This document shows positions 46,063 through 55,027 of a DNA stretch of 64,000 nt, in pieces (position 1 is the stretch's first letter; each line of letters opens with the position of its first letter). The notes under the pieces were generated by a model. The model worked only from the letters and a program-made list of their open reading frames with translations, made no database searches and was not told where the DNA came from. The stretch lies in contig PGYB01000002.1 in the NCBI GenBank assembly GCA_002839445.1, forward strand, positions 248,001 through 312,000, given 5' to 3'. The position numbers were made by a program, and so were the translations under genes. The DNA is from Candidatus Riflebacteria bacterium HGW-Riflebacteria-1. GTDB taxonomy: Bacteria; Muiribacteriota; Ozemobacteria; Ozemobacterales; Ozemobacteraceae.

Positions 46063-48270
46063 TTAGCCGGCTGGCAAAAGAGTGAAACGCCCGCCAACCG
46101 GCGCAGACGAACTGCCGCCGATCATGACTTCGAATTCACCTGCTTCGACAAGTGGTTCGAGATCAGGCCCGACAAAAGCGAGATCGGCCGCGGTGATGGT
46201 AAACTTGACTTCGGCGCTGGCGCCGGGCTTGATATTTATCTTTTTAAAGCCCTTCAGCTCTTTCAGCGGCCGGGTTACACAGGCAACCAGATCGCGCAGA
46301 TACAGCTGCACAACTTCTTCGCCGGCACAGTTTCCGGTGTTCGTTACCTTGATCGCGGCAGTTATTTTTCCACGCTTCGGCATTTCTGTAGCGCTGAGCC
46401 GCAGTGGTCCGTAACTGAAAGTCGTGTATGACAAACCATGCCCGAAGACAAACAACGGCGTGTTAGGGCAGTCAAGATACTTGCTTGTGTATTTTTCATT
46501 GCTGATCGGGCGCCCGGTGTTTTTTGCCGCGTAATATATCGGAATCTGGCCAGTATGCCGTGGAAAGCTCATCACCAGCTTGCCAGAGGGGTTGGTATCG
46601 CCGAATATCGCTTCAGCAACCGCCTGGCCGCCCATAGTGCCAGGAAACCAGGCTTCGAGAATCGACGGCACCGCTTTTGTCAGGCGACCTATCGCCAGCG
46701 GTCGGCCATTGAATAAGACCGCTGCGAATGGTTTGCCGCGTGCCGCCGCTGCGACTTCTTCGGCAAGTCTGTTTTGCAGACCTGGCAGATCGATATCAAC
46801 ACGGCAGGAGGCTTCGCCGCTCATGTTTCCGCGCTCACCAAGGACCAGCAGCACAGCATCTGCCTTGCGGGCGGCGGCGACAGCAGCCTTCAGCTGTGAT
46901 GCGTCTTCGCCATCAATATCACAACCTTCAACCGTGGTTATCTGAACCTTCTCGCCAAGCTTTGCGCGTAGCGCTGCGTCCACCGAAACCACCTCTTTGC
47001 CATCGCCGGCACCATACCAGTTGCCGAGCAGTTCCAGTTGCGATTTGGCCAGAGGGCCGATGACTGCCAGGCTTCGCAGGTTTTTCGCGAACGGCAGGGC
47101 GTTGTCTTCGTTTTGCAGAAGCACCAGCGATTTTTCTGCTGTTTTCTGCGCGGCAGCCTTGTGCCCAGGCGACAATATCAGGCGTTTCTCGCGCTTTTCG
47201 CAACAGTAACGATATGGGTCTTCAAACAGCCCCAGCTCAGCTTTCACCCGAAGAATTCGCCTGACGGCCTCATCGATTGCAGCTGGCGAAACTTTTCCGG
47301 CATTGACCAGAGCTTCAAGTTGTGTAAAATAGACGCCGCCCTGCATGTCCATATCAACCCCGGCCTCGATGGCCAACTGCCCGGCCTGCGTCAGATCAGC
47401 GGCCACCCCATGCGGAACAAGCTCGTTAATTGCTGTGTAATCGGTAGCCACCACACCTGTAAATCCCCATTTATGCCGCAGGGTTTCAGTAAGCAAAGCC
47501 CGGCTGGCTGTGCATGGCACTCCGGCAATTTCATTGAATGCCGGCATGAAGGTGCGAACATTGGCGTCAACACATGCTTTGAACGGCGGTAGATAGGTCT
47601 CAGCAAGGGTGCGCTCAGAGACATCGACGATGTTGTAATCACGCCCGGCCTCTGCCCCGCCATAGGCCGCGAAATGCTTGGCGCAGGCAAGAACCGTATC
47701 ATCGGCAGTGAGATCTTCGCCCTGAAATCCGCGCACTCGCGCCTCGGCAATGCGACAGCCCAGCCAGACATCTTCACCCGCGCCCTCGGCAACACGACCC
47801 CAGCGCGGATCGCGCGCAATATCGACCATCGGCGCAAATGTCCAGTGAATGCCTTCGGCCGCCGCTTCGGTAGCGGCAATACGTGCCGATTTTTCCATGA
47901 GCGCGAGATCCCAGCTGCAGGCTTCGCCAAGCGGAATCGGAAAAATAGTGCGATGCCCGTGGATCACGTCGAAACCGAACAACAGAGGTATGCCGAGGCG
48001 TGTTTCTTCAACGGCCACTTTCTGTAGCGATCGCGTGTAGTCGGCGGTGTAAGCGTTGAATATCGAACCGCAACGGCCTTCTCTGACATACTGCATAAAA
48101 TTACGGTCTATCGTCGGGCCTGTCTCGGCCCACATCGCTGTAAAAAGAGTCATCTGCCCGATTTTTTCGGCGAGCGTCATTTTTGCCAGCAGAGCTTTAA
48201 CCTTACGCTCAAGCTTGTCAGCAGACGGTTTTCTGTTTGCTGCCTGCGATTTCACAGCCTGTTTACTCAC
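46063..48270 (-). CDS. bglX: GH3 beta-glucosidase
   Basis: A 735-residue glycoside hydrolase family 3 enzyme. The N-terminal barrel contains FGFDVIHGHRTIFP, TFAPMVDIARDPRWGR and KHFAAYG, with the nucleophile Asp at about 277 (GVVATDYTAI). The alpha/beta domain holds LLGNWYGAGD, and a fibronectin-III-like end has GHGLSYTTF. No signal peptide, so it acts in the cytosol on imported oligosaccharides. It starts at GTG with AGGAG 6 bases before it. Last gene of the carbohydrate locus. The symbol indicates family resemblance, not a proven specificity. Confidence 0.92.
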   Translation of the reverse strand: MSKQAVKSQAANRKPSADKLERKVKALLAKMTLAEKIGQMTLFTAMWAETGPTIDRNFMQYVREGRCGSIFNAYTADYTRSLQKVAVEETRLGIPLLFGFDVIHGHRTIFPIPLGEACSWDLALMEKSARIAATEAAAEGIHWTFAPMVDIARDPRWGRVAEGAGEDVWLGCRIAEARVRGFQGEDLTADDTVLACAKHFAAYGGAEAGRDYNIVDVSERTLAETYLPPFKACVDANVRTFMPAFNEIAGVPCTASRALLTETLRHKWGFTGVVATDYTAINELVPHGVAADLTQAGQLAIEAGVDMDMQGGVYFTQLEALVNAGKVSPAAIDEAVRRILRVKAELGLFEDPYRYCCEKREKRLILSPGHKAAAQKTAEKSLVLLQNEDNALPFAKNLRSLAVIGPLAKSQLELLGNWYGAGDGKEVVSVDAALRAKLGEKVQITTVEGCDIDGEDASQLKAAVAAARKADAVLLVLGERGNMSGEASCRVDIDLPGLQNRLAEEVAAAARGKPFAAVLFNGRPLAIGRLTKAVPSILEAWFPGTMGGQAVAEAIFGDTNPSGKLVMSFPRHTGQIPIYYAAKNTGRPISNEKYTSKYLDCPNTPLFVFGHGLSYTTFSYGPLRLSATEMPKRGKITAAIKVTNTGNCAGEEVVQLYLRDLVACVTRPLKELKGFKKINIKPGASAEVKFTITAADLAFVGPDLEPLVEAGEFEVMIGGSSSAPVGGRFTLLPAG

Positions 48271-48302
48271 GCTAGTCTCCTTTTAATTGCGGGGCTAAAA
48301 TC

Positions 48303-48385
48303 CGTCATTGCGACAAGCGTAGCGAAGAAGCAATCTTTTGGTCCGTAAGATTGCTTCTTCGGGCTGTCGCCCGTCTGCAATGACG
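48303..48385. repeat. 83-bp near-palindromic element
   Basis: The ends CGTCATTG and CAATGACG are exact inverted repeats. Inside them a 14-bp pair (48324-48337 with 48347-48360, GAAGAAGCAATCTT and its complement) is also perfect. The whole can fold into one long hairpin. Its ends resemble short palindromic elements found dispersed in many environmental genomes. It fills the gap between GH3 and the permease gene. Confidence 0.75.
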
Positions 48386-48421
48386 ATAAATTTTTGAACT
48401 CATATGTGACATAGCCTGGCG

Positions 48422-49258
48422 TCAACCTTTGACGCCGCCGGCAGCGATGCCCTTTATATAATGCTTCTGAGCGAGCAGAAACACCAGAATTACCGGCACG
48501 ACGACCAGCACCGACCCAGCCATCAGCAGTCCCCAGTCGGTGTTGAACTGCCCGTTGAGATTGGCCAGCGCGACCGGCAGGGTCTGCATGTCTTCGCGCA
48601 GCATGATGACCAGTGGCCAGAAAAATTCGTTCCAGGCGCCGATAAAGCTGAAAATGGCCAGAGTCGCCAGAACCGGCCGGCACAGCGGCAGCATTATCGA
48701 GAAAAAGATGCGGTATTCGCTGCAGCCATCTATTCTGGCTGCTTCGAGAATCTCTTCGGGGATCGCCTGCATGAACTGCCGTAGCATAAAAATGCCAAAA
48801 ACACTCGCGATTCCGGGGATTATCAGCCCGACAAACGAATTGAGAAAACCGAGTGTCTTGAGAATCAAGAAAACCGGCATCATCGTTACCTGCCCGGGCA
48901 CCATCATGGTCAGCAGCAACAGCGCAAAGATCTTTTCCCGACCGGGAAAGCTGAGCTTGGCAAAGCCATAGGCGGCCATGGCATTGCACAGAACCGAAAG
49001 AATGGTCATGCCGGTCGCGAAAACCAGGCTGTTCATAAAACTGCGGCCAAGATTGGCGCTCTGCAGCAGATTGCGGTAGTTGTCGAGAGTCGGCTGCACC
49101 GGAATGAAAGTCGGCGTCTGCGTGAATATTTCCCCCGGGCTTTTGAAAGAGGTTGAGAGCATCCAGATAAACGGAAACAGCGTAAAAACAAGCGAAAGGC
49201 AGAGAAACGCGAAAAACAGCCATTCTTTCCACTTTGCAATTCTTACTCCTGCGCTCAT
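48422..49258 (-). CDS. Sugar ABC transporter permease (MalG/CUT1 type)
   Basis: A 278-residue permease with six TM segments and the EAA loop EAARIDGCSEYRIFFSIMLP near residue 190 that contacts the ATPase. It overlaps the upstream fusion gene by 4 bases (ATGA) and is its partner half. No ATP-binding subunit is encoded here, so it presumably shares a general MsmK/MalK-like ATPase from elsewhere in the genome. Import of an oligosaccharide released by the adjacent exported glucanase is the likely job. Confidence 0.92.
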   Translation of the reverse strand: MSAGVRIAKWKEWLFFAFLCLSLVFTLFPFIWMLSTSFKSPGEIFTQTPTFIPVQPTLDNYRNLLQSANLGRSFMNSLVFATGMTILSVLCNAMAAYGFAKLSFPGREKIFALLLLTMMVPGQVTMMPVFLILKTLGFLNSFVGLIIPGIASVFGIFMLRQFMQAIPEEILEAARIDGCSEYRIFFSIMLPLCRPVLATLAIFSFIGAWNEFFWPLVIMLREDMQTLPVALANLNGQFNTDWGLLMAGSVLVVVPVILVFLLAQKHYIKGIAAGGVKG

Positions 49259-51501
49259 TTTCTGCCCCCTTCGAGACTTTTTCTGATAATGCCCTGCGTC
49301 AATGTAAACGCCAGAATAATCGCGAACAGCACGTAAGCGATGCTTGAGGCATAGCCGAGATTGTAGAATTTGAAGCCGTGATTATACATGTAGAGTACCA
49401 CCGACATCGTCTGGTTGAGAGGGCCGCCGCCGGTCATGATGTATGGTTCGGCGAAGAATTGCAGAAAGCCGATACTCGTCATGATCGTCACGAAGGCTGT
49501 GGTCTCGCGCAGCATCGGCAACGTGATGTGCCAGAACTGTTGCGGTTCGCTGGCACCGTCGATGTCGGCCGACTCGTAAAGCTCTTCCGGTATCGCCTGC
49601 AGAGCCGCGATAAAAATAATCATGTTGTAGCCAAACCCTTTCCAGACCGCCATGATTATCAGCGACGGCAGGGCGAGCCACTGGTCGGCAAGCCAGTTCT
49701 GCGGCGACAGGCCCAGCCAGCTCAGTGCCAGATTCAGAAGCCCGAACTCCGGATTATACAGCCAGCGCCAGATCACCGCCACCGCGACCATCGTGGTAAT
49801 GCAGGGTATAAAAAATCCGACGCGAAACAGCGCCTTGAATCTTATAAATTCGCGATTCAGCAGCAGGGCAGCAAACAACGAACACATAAGGTTCAGCGGC
49901 ACACCAATCACTGCAAATAGCAGGCTGTTGCGCAGCGAAATCCAGAATATCGGATCGCCGGTCAGTTGCCGATAATTGTCAAAGCCTGTCCACACGACAT
50001 TCTCAGGCCGGCTGATGCCGTAGATATCCCAGTTGGTGAAGCTGGCAAACCATGAGGCCAGAATCGGCAGGAAAAGAAAAACAGTCAGCAGCGTCAGTGC
50101 CGGCAGAACGAACACCAGCGCGACCGGTTGAAAACTGCGGTTGCTTATATAGTCTTTCTCGCGCGGCAACCAGCGGAAAAATACCGCGAGCAGCAGCGCC
50201 GTGCCAGCTGCCAGCGCCAGCGCCAGTTTCCAGAGATGAACCGCTCCTTCTGTAACATCAGGTCTGCGCAGAATTACCGCTGCCTTTTCTGACATCTTCT
50301 GCAGGCCTGCGGCAGCGGTCAGGTTGCCATACATCACCGGTTCCATGCCTTCAGAAAGAGCATCGGCTATTTGCTCCCACTCCGGAATCGCCGGTGGGGA
50401 AACCGCCGCGTCAAGCTGAACCCGAAAAGCTTTCAAATGCTGGTTGGCAGCCAGAGATTCATGTTCCCAGGCGCCCCGCAGTGATGGCAGGTTCTTCGAC
50501 AGTTCATACCAGTTGACCTGACTTTCGGCAGTCGACATGAATTCCATGAATTTCCAGGCCCATGCTTTGTTTTTGCTGCTTTTGAACATTGCCAGATTGC
50601 TGCCGCCGATAAACGAAGCGCCACTGACCTCTTTTGGCATCGGTGCTGTTTCCCAGCGGCCGGCCAGTTCGGGTTTGCCGGTTTCAATCGTCGAAACCAT
50701 CCACGGCCCGGCAATAAACATCGGAAAAAAGCCTGAATCGAAAGCCGTCAGCAGATCCATGTCGCGCCCCGAAGTCAGCGAGGCAAGCCCTTCGACAAAG
50801 AAACTGCGCAGATACTCGAGGGCTCTGCCGGCCGGTTCATGGCTCAGCAGCGGCGAGTGGCCCCCTTCCGGAAACAGCTGCCCGCCGGCCTGCCAGAAGA
50901 ACATCAGAAAAATCTGCCAGTCATTTGTTGGCAGAGAAAAAGCGAAACCGGGCCGGCCAGATTCTTTGTTTGCCGCTATGATCGAGGTCGCCAGTGCTTT
51001 TAACCCAGCCCAGTCTGTCGGAAAACTGGCATGACCTGCTTGCGCGACAATATCAGAACGGTAGAAAAATACCCGGGTATCGACATACCAGGGCAGACCA
51101 AAGCGTTGCCCGGCAAAGAAAGTCGAAGTAAGGGCCGCCGGGAAATAATCATCTATCTTAACCGCTGTTGCGCTCTGCAGATAGCTGTCGAGTGGTTCCA
51201 GCGCGCCCATCGCCTGAAACTCGGCCATCCAGGTCGTTCCCAACTGGCAGACGTCAGGCGACATCTCGCCAACGACGCCGGTCACCAGCTTGCCATGCGC
51301 CGCTGTCCAGGGTATTGCCTGCGTGACGATTTTAACCTGCGGGTGCAGCTTTTCAAAGCGGTCGGCCATTTTTCTGATCAGCAGGCCCTCATTGCCCATG
51401 GCCCAGACCGTCAGGCTTACCGGCGATTCGGTAGCGGCCGCCTGACTGAAATTTGAAGTGAAGACCAGCAGTAGAATCAGCAGCGCGGTGATGTTTTTCA
51501 T
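49255..51501 (-). CDS. Fused solute-binding protein and sugar permease
   Basis: A 748-residue fusion. Signal peptide about 1-22, then a family 1 extracellular solute-binding domain about 25-410 (VSLTVWAMGNEG, FWQAGGQLFPEGG, PAGRALEYLRSF). A TM helix comes at about 424-446, then a MalF-type permease (about 460-748) with the EAA loop ESADIDGASEPQQFWHITLPML. Normally these are two proteins. Here the binding domain is tethered to the channel. It precedes the MalG-like permease and starts 4 bases after the glucanase gene stop. Confidence 0.9.
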   Translation of the reverse strand: MKNITALLILLLVFTSNFSQAAATESPVSLTVWAMGNEGLLIRKMADRFEKLHPQVKIVTQAIPWTAAHGKLVTGVVGEMSPDVCQLGTTWMAEFQAMGALEPLDSYLQSATAVKIDDYFPAALTSTFFAGQRFGLPWYVDTRVFFYRSDIVAQAGHASFPTDWAGLKALATSIIAANKESGRPGFAFSLPTNDWQIFLMFFWQAGGQLFPEGGHSPLLSHEPAGRALEYLRSFFVEGLASLTSGRDMDLLTAFDSGFFPMFIAGPWMVSTIETGKPELAGRWETAPMPKEVSGASFIGGSNLAMFKSSKNKAWAWKFMEFMSTAESQVNWYELSKNLPSLRGAWEHESLAANQHLKAFRVQLDAAVSPPAIPEWEQIADALSEGMEPVMYGNLTAAAGLQKMSEKAAVILRRPDVTEGAVHLWKLALALAAGTALLLAVFFRWLPREKDYISNRSFQPVALVFVLPALTLLTVFLFLPILASWFASFTNWDIYGISRPENVVWTGFDNYRQLTGDPIFWISLRNSLLFAVIGVPLNLMCSLFAALLLNREFIRFKALFRVGFFIPCITTMVAVAVIWRWLYNPEFGLLNLALSWLGLSPQNWLADQWLALPSLIIMAVWKGFGYNMIIFIAALQAIPEELYESADIDGASEPQQFWHITLPMLRETTAFVTIMTSIGFLQFFAEPYIMTGGGPLNQTMSVVLYMYNHGFKFYNLGYASSIAYVLFAIILAFTLTQGIIRKSLEGGRK

Positions 51502-51505
51502 CCGG

Positions 51506-53545
51506 TTAATTATCCTGTAAAAGCTTTATTTCTGCCAGAGTAACTTCCGGCTGCGTAAAAAACCAGGAGTATTTCATCTCGATCGTGCCAGAAGCATTGA
51601 CGTCATGCGCGGCGATAGAAGCGGCAAACCGATCGATATCGGCAAGGCCGAACGCCTTTTTCGGAATTTCGATAATGGCGCTGTAGCCGTCTGGCAGACG
51701 CTGAAACTTCCATTGCAGCTGGCCGGTCAGGCTCGCTCCCTTGAAAAATTCCCTGACCCGCAGGTTCTTTCCAGATGCATCCGGTGACATGATGATCTGA
51801 TAATCATGTTCGCCGTTCCAATTGAACTTCTGATTGTGCGAATTCAGATAGATTTCAATACAATCGTCGTGATACATGCGGTCATCGGCATTTTCTGCGT
51901 GTAATTCACTGTCATGCACGTCAAATTTCATAAAAATGCTCTCTGAATTATGCAGCATCTGCCAATGCAGCTGATAATCGAGGCTGGCCGGCGGCTTGAT
52001 GATGGTTTGTATCAGACTTCGGTCGATAACCATTCTGGCAGCAGTTTCCCAGACCGGATCAGCAAAACTGGCGCTGGCGAGCGAATATTCATGTGGCAGG
52101 AAAGGGGTCTCGTAAACTGGTCGCTGATGAGGCATATAGGCAGCCGTCTCGTATACTGTCGCTGCATCGACCGTATTTTCATCTGTCGTATCTGGCTTGA
52201 AACCGGCTTTCTGCATCGCGTGCGTTACCGCCGGTAACTGCATGAAGTGTTTCCAGATCAGCCCGGAACGATAGTTTTCGATCATCAGCAGCATCGGCCC
52301 ATGATTTATCGCGAAGGCTTCCGATGCGACGAAATCACGATCGACGTTGAACGAATCGCTCAGACCAAAACGGCCGTGCAGGCGCTTCTTGATACTTTCA
52401 GGCAGCGTTTTGCTGCTGTAGTATTCGCGCAGGGCGGCAATCGCCAGTTGCGGGGTAAAAACGATCGAGCATGCTGCGCCGGCCGGGGCCACCGTGCCGT
52501 CTACCACGGCCGGGTTGGGCGGTGCGCCGTAGGCGTGGTAGTTATCCGGGCCGATACAGGCGGTGAGCCCCCAGCAGTTTTCTGAAAAGGTTTGATAACT
52601 CTGGCGCAGATCGAGGCAGAACTGGCGGTTCGCCAGGGTCGCCTGCACTGAACTGGCGAAATAGTTAGCGTGAGCATCGCGTTTGCCGCGCAGATCGAGC
52701 CAAACCTGCGGAAACTGGTGCGTAAACAGCGGCTGATTAATCAGATACACATGCTCTTTATAGCGCCCCCACAGGCGGCGAAAGTCCCAGGCTTCAGTCG
52801 GCAGAGCGTGCTCTCGCGCACCCAGCGCCAGAATATAAAGCAGCAGACCTTCTGAATAATGATCCCAGGTTGCCTTTATAAAGCCGTTTTCCGGGGTCCA
52901 GCCCATCGACGGGTAGCGGTCGCCGTTGCACATCCATGCCCAGTCAGCGCGCTGATAAAGCTGTTGTGCGAGTTGTTGAATTTCGCTGTCTTTATAATAC
53001 TGCGCCGCGAACAGTGCCCCGGCCAGAAACAGCGCGGTATCGATTGATGATATTTCGCAGTTCATAGCTCTGGCGCCGGTATGCATATCGACGAAATGGT
53101 AAAAGAAGCCGTGTTTGTGCTCCATTTTTTCCGCAAAAAATCGTAGTGTGGTGCGGGTGAGTTCAATTGCTTTTTCCCGGGTCATCCAGCCGCGTTCGAC
53201 TCCGACCGGGTAAACGCTGAGTGCAAAACCAACGCCAGCAATTGTGGCCGCCGAATACGAAAAATCAACTGGCTCGCTTCCGGCCGGCAGATTAAGGGCC
53301 TTATCCATTACCAGACCGTTCGCCGGATTAGAACATTCAACAAAATACTGAAACGTCTGCCGCTGCACTTCATCCAAGAATGCATCATCGTCTGCAAGCA
53401 TTGTTTCAGGTGCCGCCAAAACCGCTGTTTCTGACGCTGCGCGGCAGCCCGGAGCTACAAATACCATAAGGCTCACCATAAATATCATGATCAAACTGCG
53501 ACCAACAAAATTCGCAAGCCGCATTCTGCAAGGTCTCTGCATCAT
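51506..53545 (-). CDS. Exported GH144-like glucanase with CBM9-like domain
   Basis: A 679-residue exported enzyme. Signal region about 1-38 (basic start, hydrophobic 18-33, VAPGC is a weak lipobox). A glucoamylase-like (PF10091/GH144) domain is at about 65-465, with FDEVQRQTFQYF-type opening, DFSYSAATIAGVGFALS and a catalytic-cleft-like WTPENGFIKATWDHYSEG. A CBM9-like beta domain covers about 490-675 (MYHDDCIEIYLN). GH144 members studied so far cut beta-1,2-glucan. First gene of the carbohydrate locus, preceded by AGGAAGAGAGG. Specificity here is inferred. Confidence 0.82.
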   Translation of the reverse strand: MMQRPCRMRLANFVGRSLIMIFMVSLMVFVAPGCRAASETAVLAAPETMLADDDAFLDEVQRQTFQYFVECSNPANGLVMDKALNLPAGSEPVDFSYSAATIAGVGFALSVYPVGVERGWMTREKAIELTRTTLRFFAEKMEHKHGFFYHFVDMHTGARAMNCEISSIDTALFLAGALFAAQYYKDSEIQQLAQQLYQRADWAWMCNGDRYPSMGWTPENGFIKATWDHYSEGLLLYILALGAREHALPTEAWDFRRLWGRYKEHVYLINQPLFTHQFPQVWLDLRGKRDAHANYFASSVQATLANRQFCLDLRQSYQTFSENCWGLTACIGPDNYHAYGAPPNPAVVDGTVAPAGAACSIVFTPQLAIAALREYYSSKTLPESIKKRLHGRFGLSDSFNVDRDFVASEAFAINHGPMLLMIENYRSGLIWKHFMQLPAVTHAMQKAGFKPDTTDENTVDAATVYETAAYMPHQRPVYETPFLPHEYSLASASFADPVWETAARMVIDRSLIQTIIKPPASLDYQLHWQMLHNSESIFMKFDVHDSELHAENADDRMYHDDCIEIYLNSHNQKFNWNGEHDYQIIMSPDASGKNLRVREFFKGASLTGQLQWKFQRLPDGYSAIIEIPKKAFGLADIDRFAASIAAHDVNASGTIEMKYSWFFTQPEVTLAEIKLLQDN

Positions 53546-53775
53546 CTGAATACCTCTCTTCCTGTGCTGTCAAGCCAGCTCAAAGCCAGACTCAATATTC
53601 AACCGCCCGAGTCTTCATGATGATGCTATAACAACCCGGCCCTTTTGTAAATGAACCGTGCTTTCTTCAACAACAATAAAGGTCTGATTCTGCGTTGTTT
53701 GACAAGCAGACCGTCAAAGAAAGGGCTTTTCGATCATTCTGTTTGATGAGCCTGAAATATCTTTGCCCCCCGAGG

Positions 53776-54208
53776 CTACTGTTTGAGAATCTCTCTCAGT
53801 GCCGGTTCTGACAGGCCGGTCGCATTTATGATCAGGTTGATGTCTATGCCGAGTTTATACATTTCTACTGCGGTTTCAGCTTTGCCTTCGGCTTTGCCTT
53901 TCGCCAGGCCTTCTGCCAGGCCGGCTTCGTGGCCTTCGTCTTGGGCGGCTTTTTTGATGGAGGCGACATGATGCGCTTCTTTTTCGCGCGCTTCGAGAAT
54001 CTGGCGCATTTCGCGGTCAGCGTTGATTTTTTTGAGCTGGGCTACGGCCATGGAAACACCTTCTTCGTCGGCGAGGTAATCTGGTAACTCATTCATTGTA
54101 ATGTATTTTTCAGAAAATTTCAGTAGTTGCAGCCACTTTTCAAAAGGTGTACATAGGCGGCGCGGCTTGTGCCAGCCGAATTTAGACAATTCTATGTGGT
54201 GCAGTATC
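53776..54208 (-). pseudogene. Truncated Rpn/PD-(D/E)XK family gene, C-terminal part
   Basis: A C-terminal fragment of the recombination-promoting nuclease/putative transposase family (Rpn, PF12784-like). It has HHIELSKF and PFEKWLQLLKF, then LPDYLADEEG and a Gly/Lys/Glu repeat (GLAEGLAKGKAEGKAE) typical of the family tail. The catalytic N-terminal nuclease domain is missing. Two stops (TGA, TAA) interrupt the frame just upstream. An isolated MARKAPTVE reading in the same frame about 50 bases upstream could be the original N-terminus left after an internal deletion. The coordinate end is the GTG at which the frame becomes open. Confidence 0.6.
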
Positions 54209-54348
54209 ACTGTTTCGGGACGGTTGAGCGAGCTGTTCTGGAATCAAGGGACGCCTTACTCAACTGTCGGTGCTTTTCGCGCCATGTGTTATCCGGCTGG
54301 ATTTTTTTGTATTCACCAGATACATTTCTGCTCAAACAGTCTCAAAGG

Positions 54349-54396
54349 AAATTGACCAAGAAATTGACCAAGAAATTGACCAAGATACTGACCAAG
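54349..54396. repeat. 12-bp tandem repeat, four copies
   Basis: AAATTGACCAAG occurs three times without change (54349-54384), followed by a fourth copy with changes at positions 2, 3 and 5 (ATACTGACCAAG). On the plus strand, in one frame, it reads KLTK repeats; in another EIDQ. No gene is assigned to it. Confidence 0.9.
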
Positions 54397-54465
54397 AAAA
54401 GTGGACTGTATTATTCTGAAAGCAACCCGATAACCCTGAAAAAAAATGCCGGCCGCATTGTGTGG

Positions 54466-54941
54466 CTAATTGAACTGCTTTGCAGCCTTCTTTCCCGTGC
54501 GTGGTGGCAAGATTTTCTGACCCATGTTCTCGATGAGAAAAGCCGCTTTCATGACGTGGTCAAAACTGATTTCCGGAATTTCATTATTTTTTTGCAGGTA
54601 ATCGGCCAGATACAGTTTTGACTGGTTTTTAATGCCAGCACGACTGCAAACAATATAAGCAACTGACTCGGCCTCAAATTCTTTCACAGCGAGTGAAAGG
54701 CCGGGTCGGTCAGGCCACCAGTTTTCATCTGGGGTGCTGAGATGACCACAATACAGGTGAACAAGCTCATGCAGCAGGGAAACAAGCTGCGATTCTTTAC
54801 TGGCATTATTTGAAAGTTGAATCAGATACCTTGGCTCAGTGATCCTGTTCCAGTTCTTGCGCACTTCATCATTGATGCCGTTGATTTGCTGAATTGAGCC
54901 ACCCTGTAGCGAACCGAAATGCTCAAATAGCACGGGTTCGC
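54466..54941 (-). pseudogene. Truncated ImmA/IrrE-like metallopeptidase
   Basis: The fragment encodes the zinc-peptidase part of an ImmA/IrrE-type protein: SLLHELVHLYCGHLSTP contains HExxH, followed by NWWPDRPGL and EFEAESVAYIVCSR with the third ligand Glu. The usual N-terminal part of the family is missing. The open frame continues upstream through an orphan CRISPR repeat and into sequence overlapping the next gene in another frame. The ATG of that long frame (55146) is thus unlikely to be the true start. A GTG near the junction is possible. It may be a dead remnant or a short domain protein. Confidence 0.65.
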
Positions 54942-54973
54942 GTCGCGCCCCGTGCGGGCGCGTGGATTGAAAA
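54942..54973 (+). CRISPR. Single orphan type I-C-like CRISPR repeat
   Basis: The 32 bases starting GTCGCGCCCCGTGCGG and ending GTGGATTGAAAA match the common type I-C repeat consensus (ending GATTGAAAC) as I recall it, with one difference at the last base. No second copy occurs at spacer distance (about 33-37 bases) on either side, and no cas gene is in the window. Translated on the minus strand it gives the FQSTRPHGAR string familiar from misannotated ORFs. Confidence 0.75.
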
Positions 54974-55027
54974 GTTTGTTGGGGTGTCGCCTGACCTTTG
55001 ATGAGCTCAGCCAAATCAGGGCGTTGA

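Noticed and set aside
48267..49232. A 321-residue minus-strand frame overlapping the MalG-like permease
   Set aside because: It is a shadow of the permease gene in another frame. The permease frame has six TM segments and the EAA loop, the shadow has no protein-like pattern and its end runs through the palindromic element.
54169..54621. Plus-strand ORF with KLTK repeats
   Set aside because: The repeats are only the translation of the 12-bp tandem repeat. The rest is antisense to the Rpn-like and peptidase fragments, and no ribosome site is visible.
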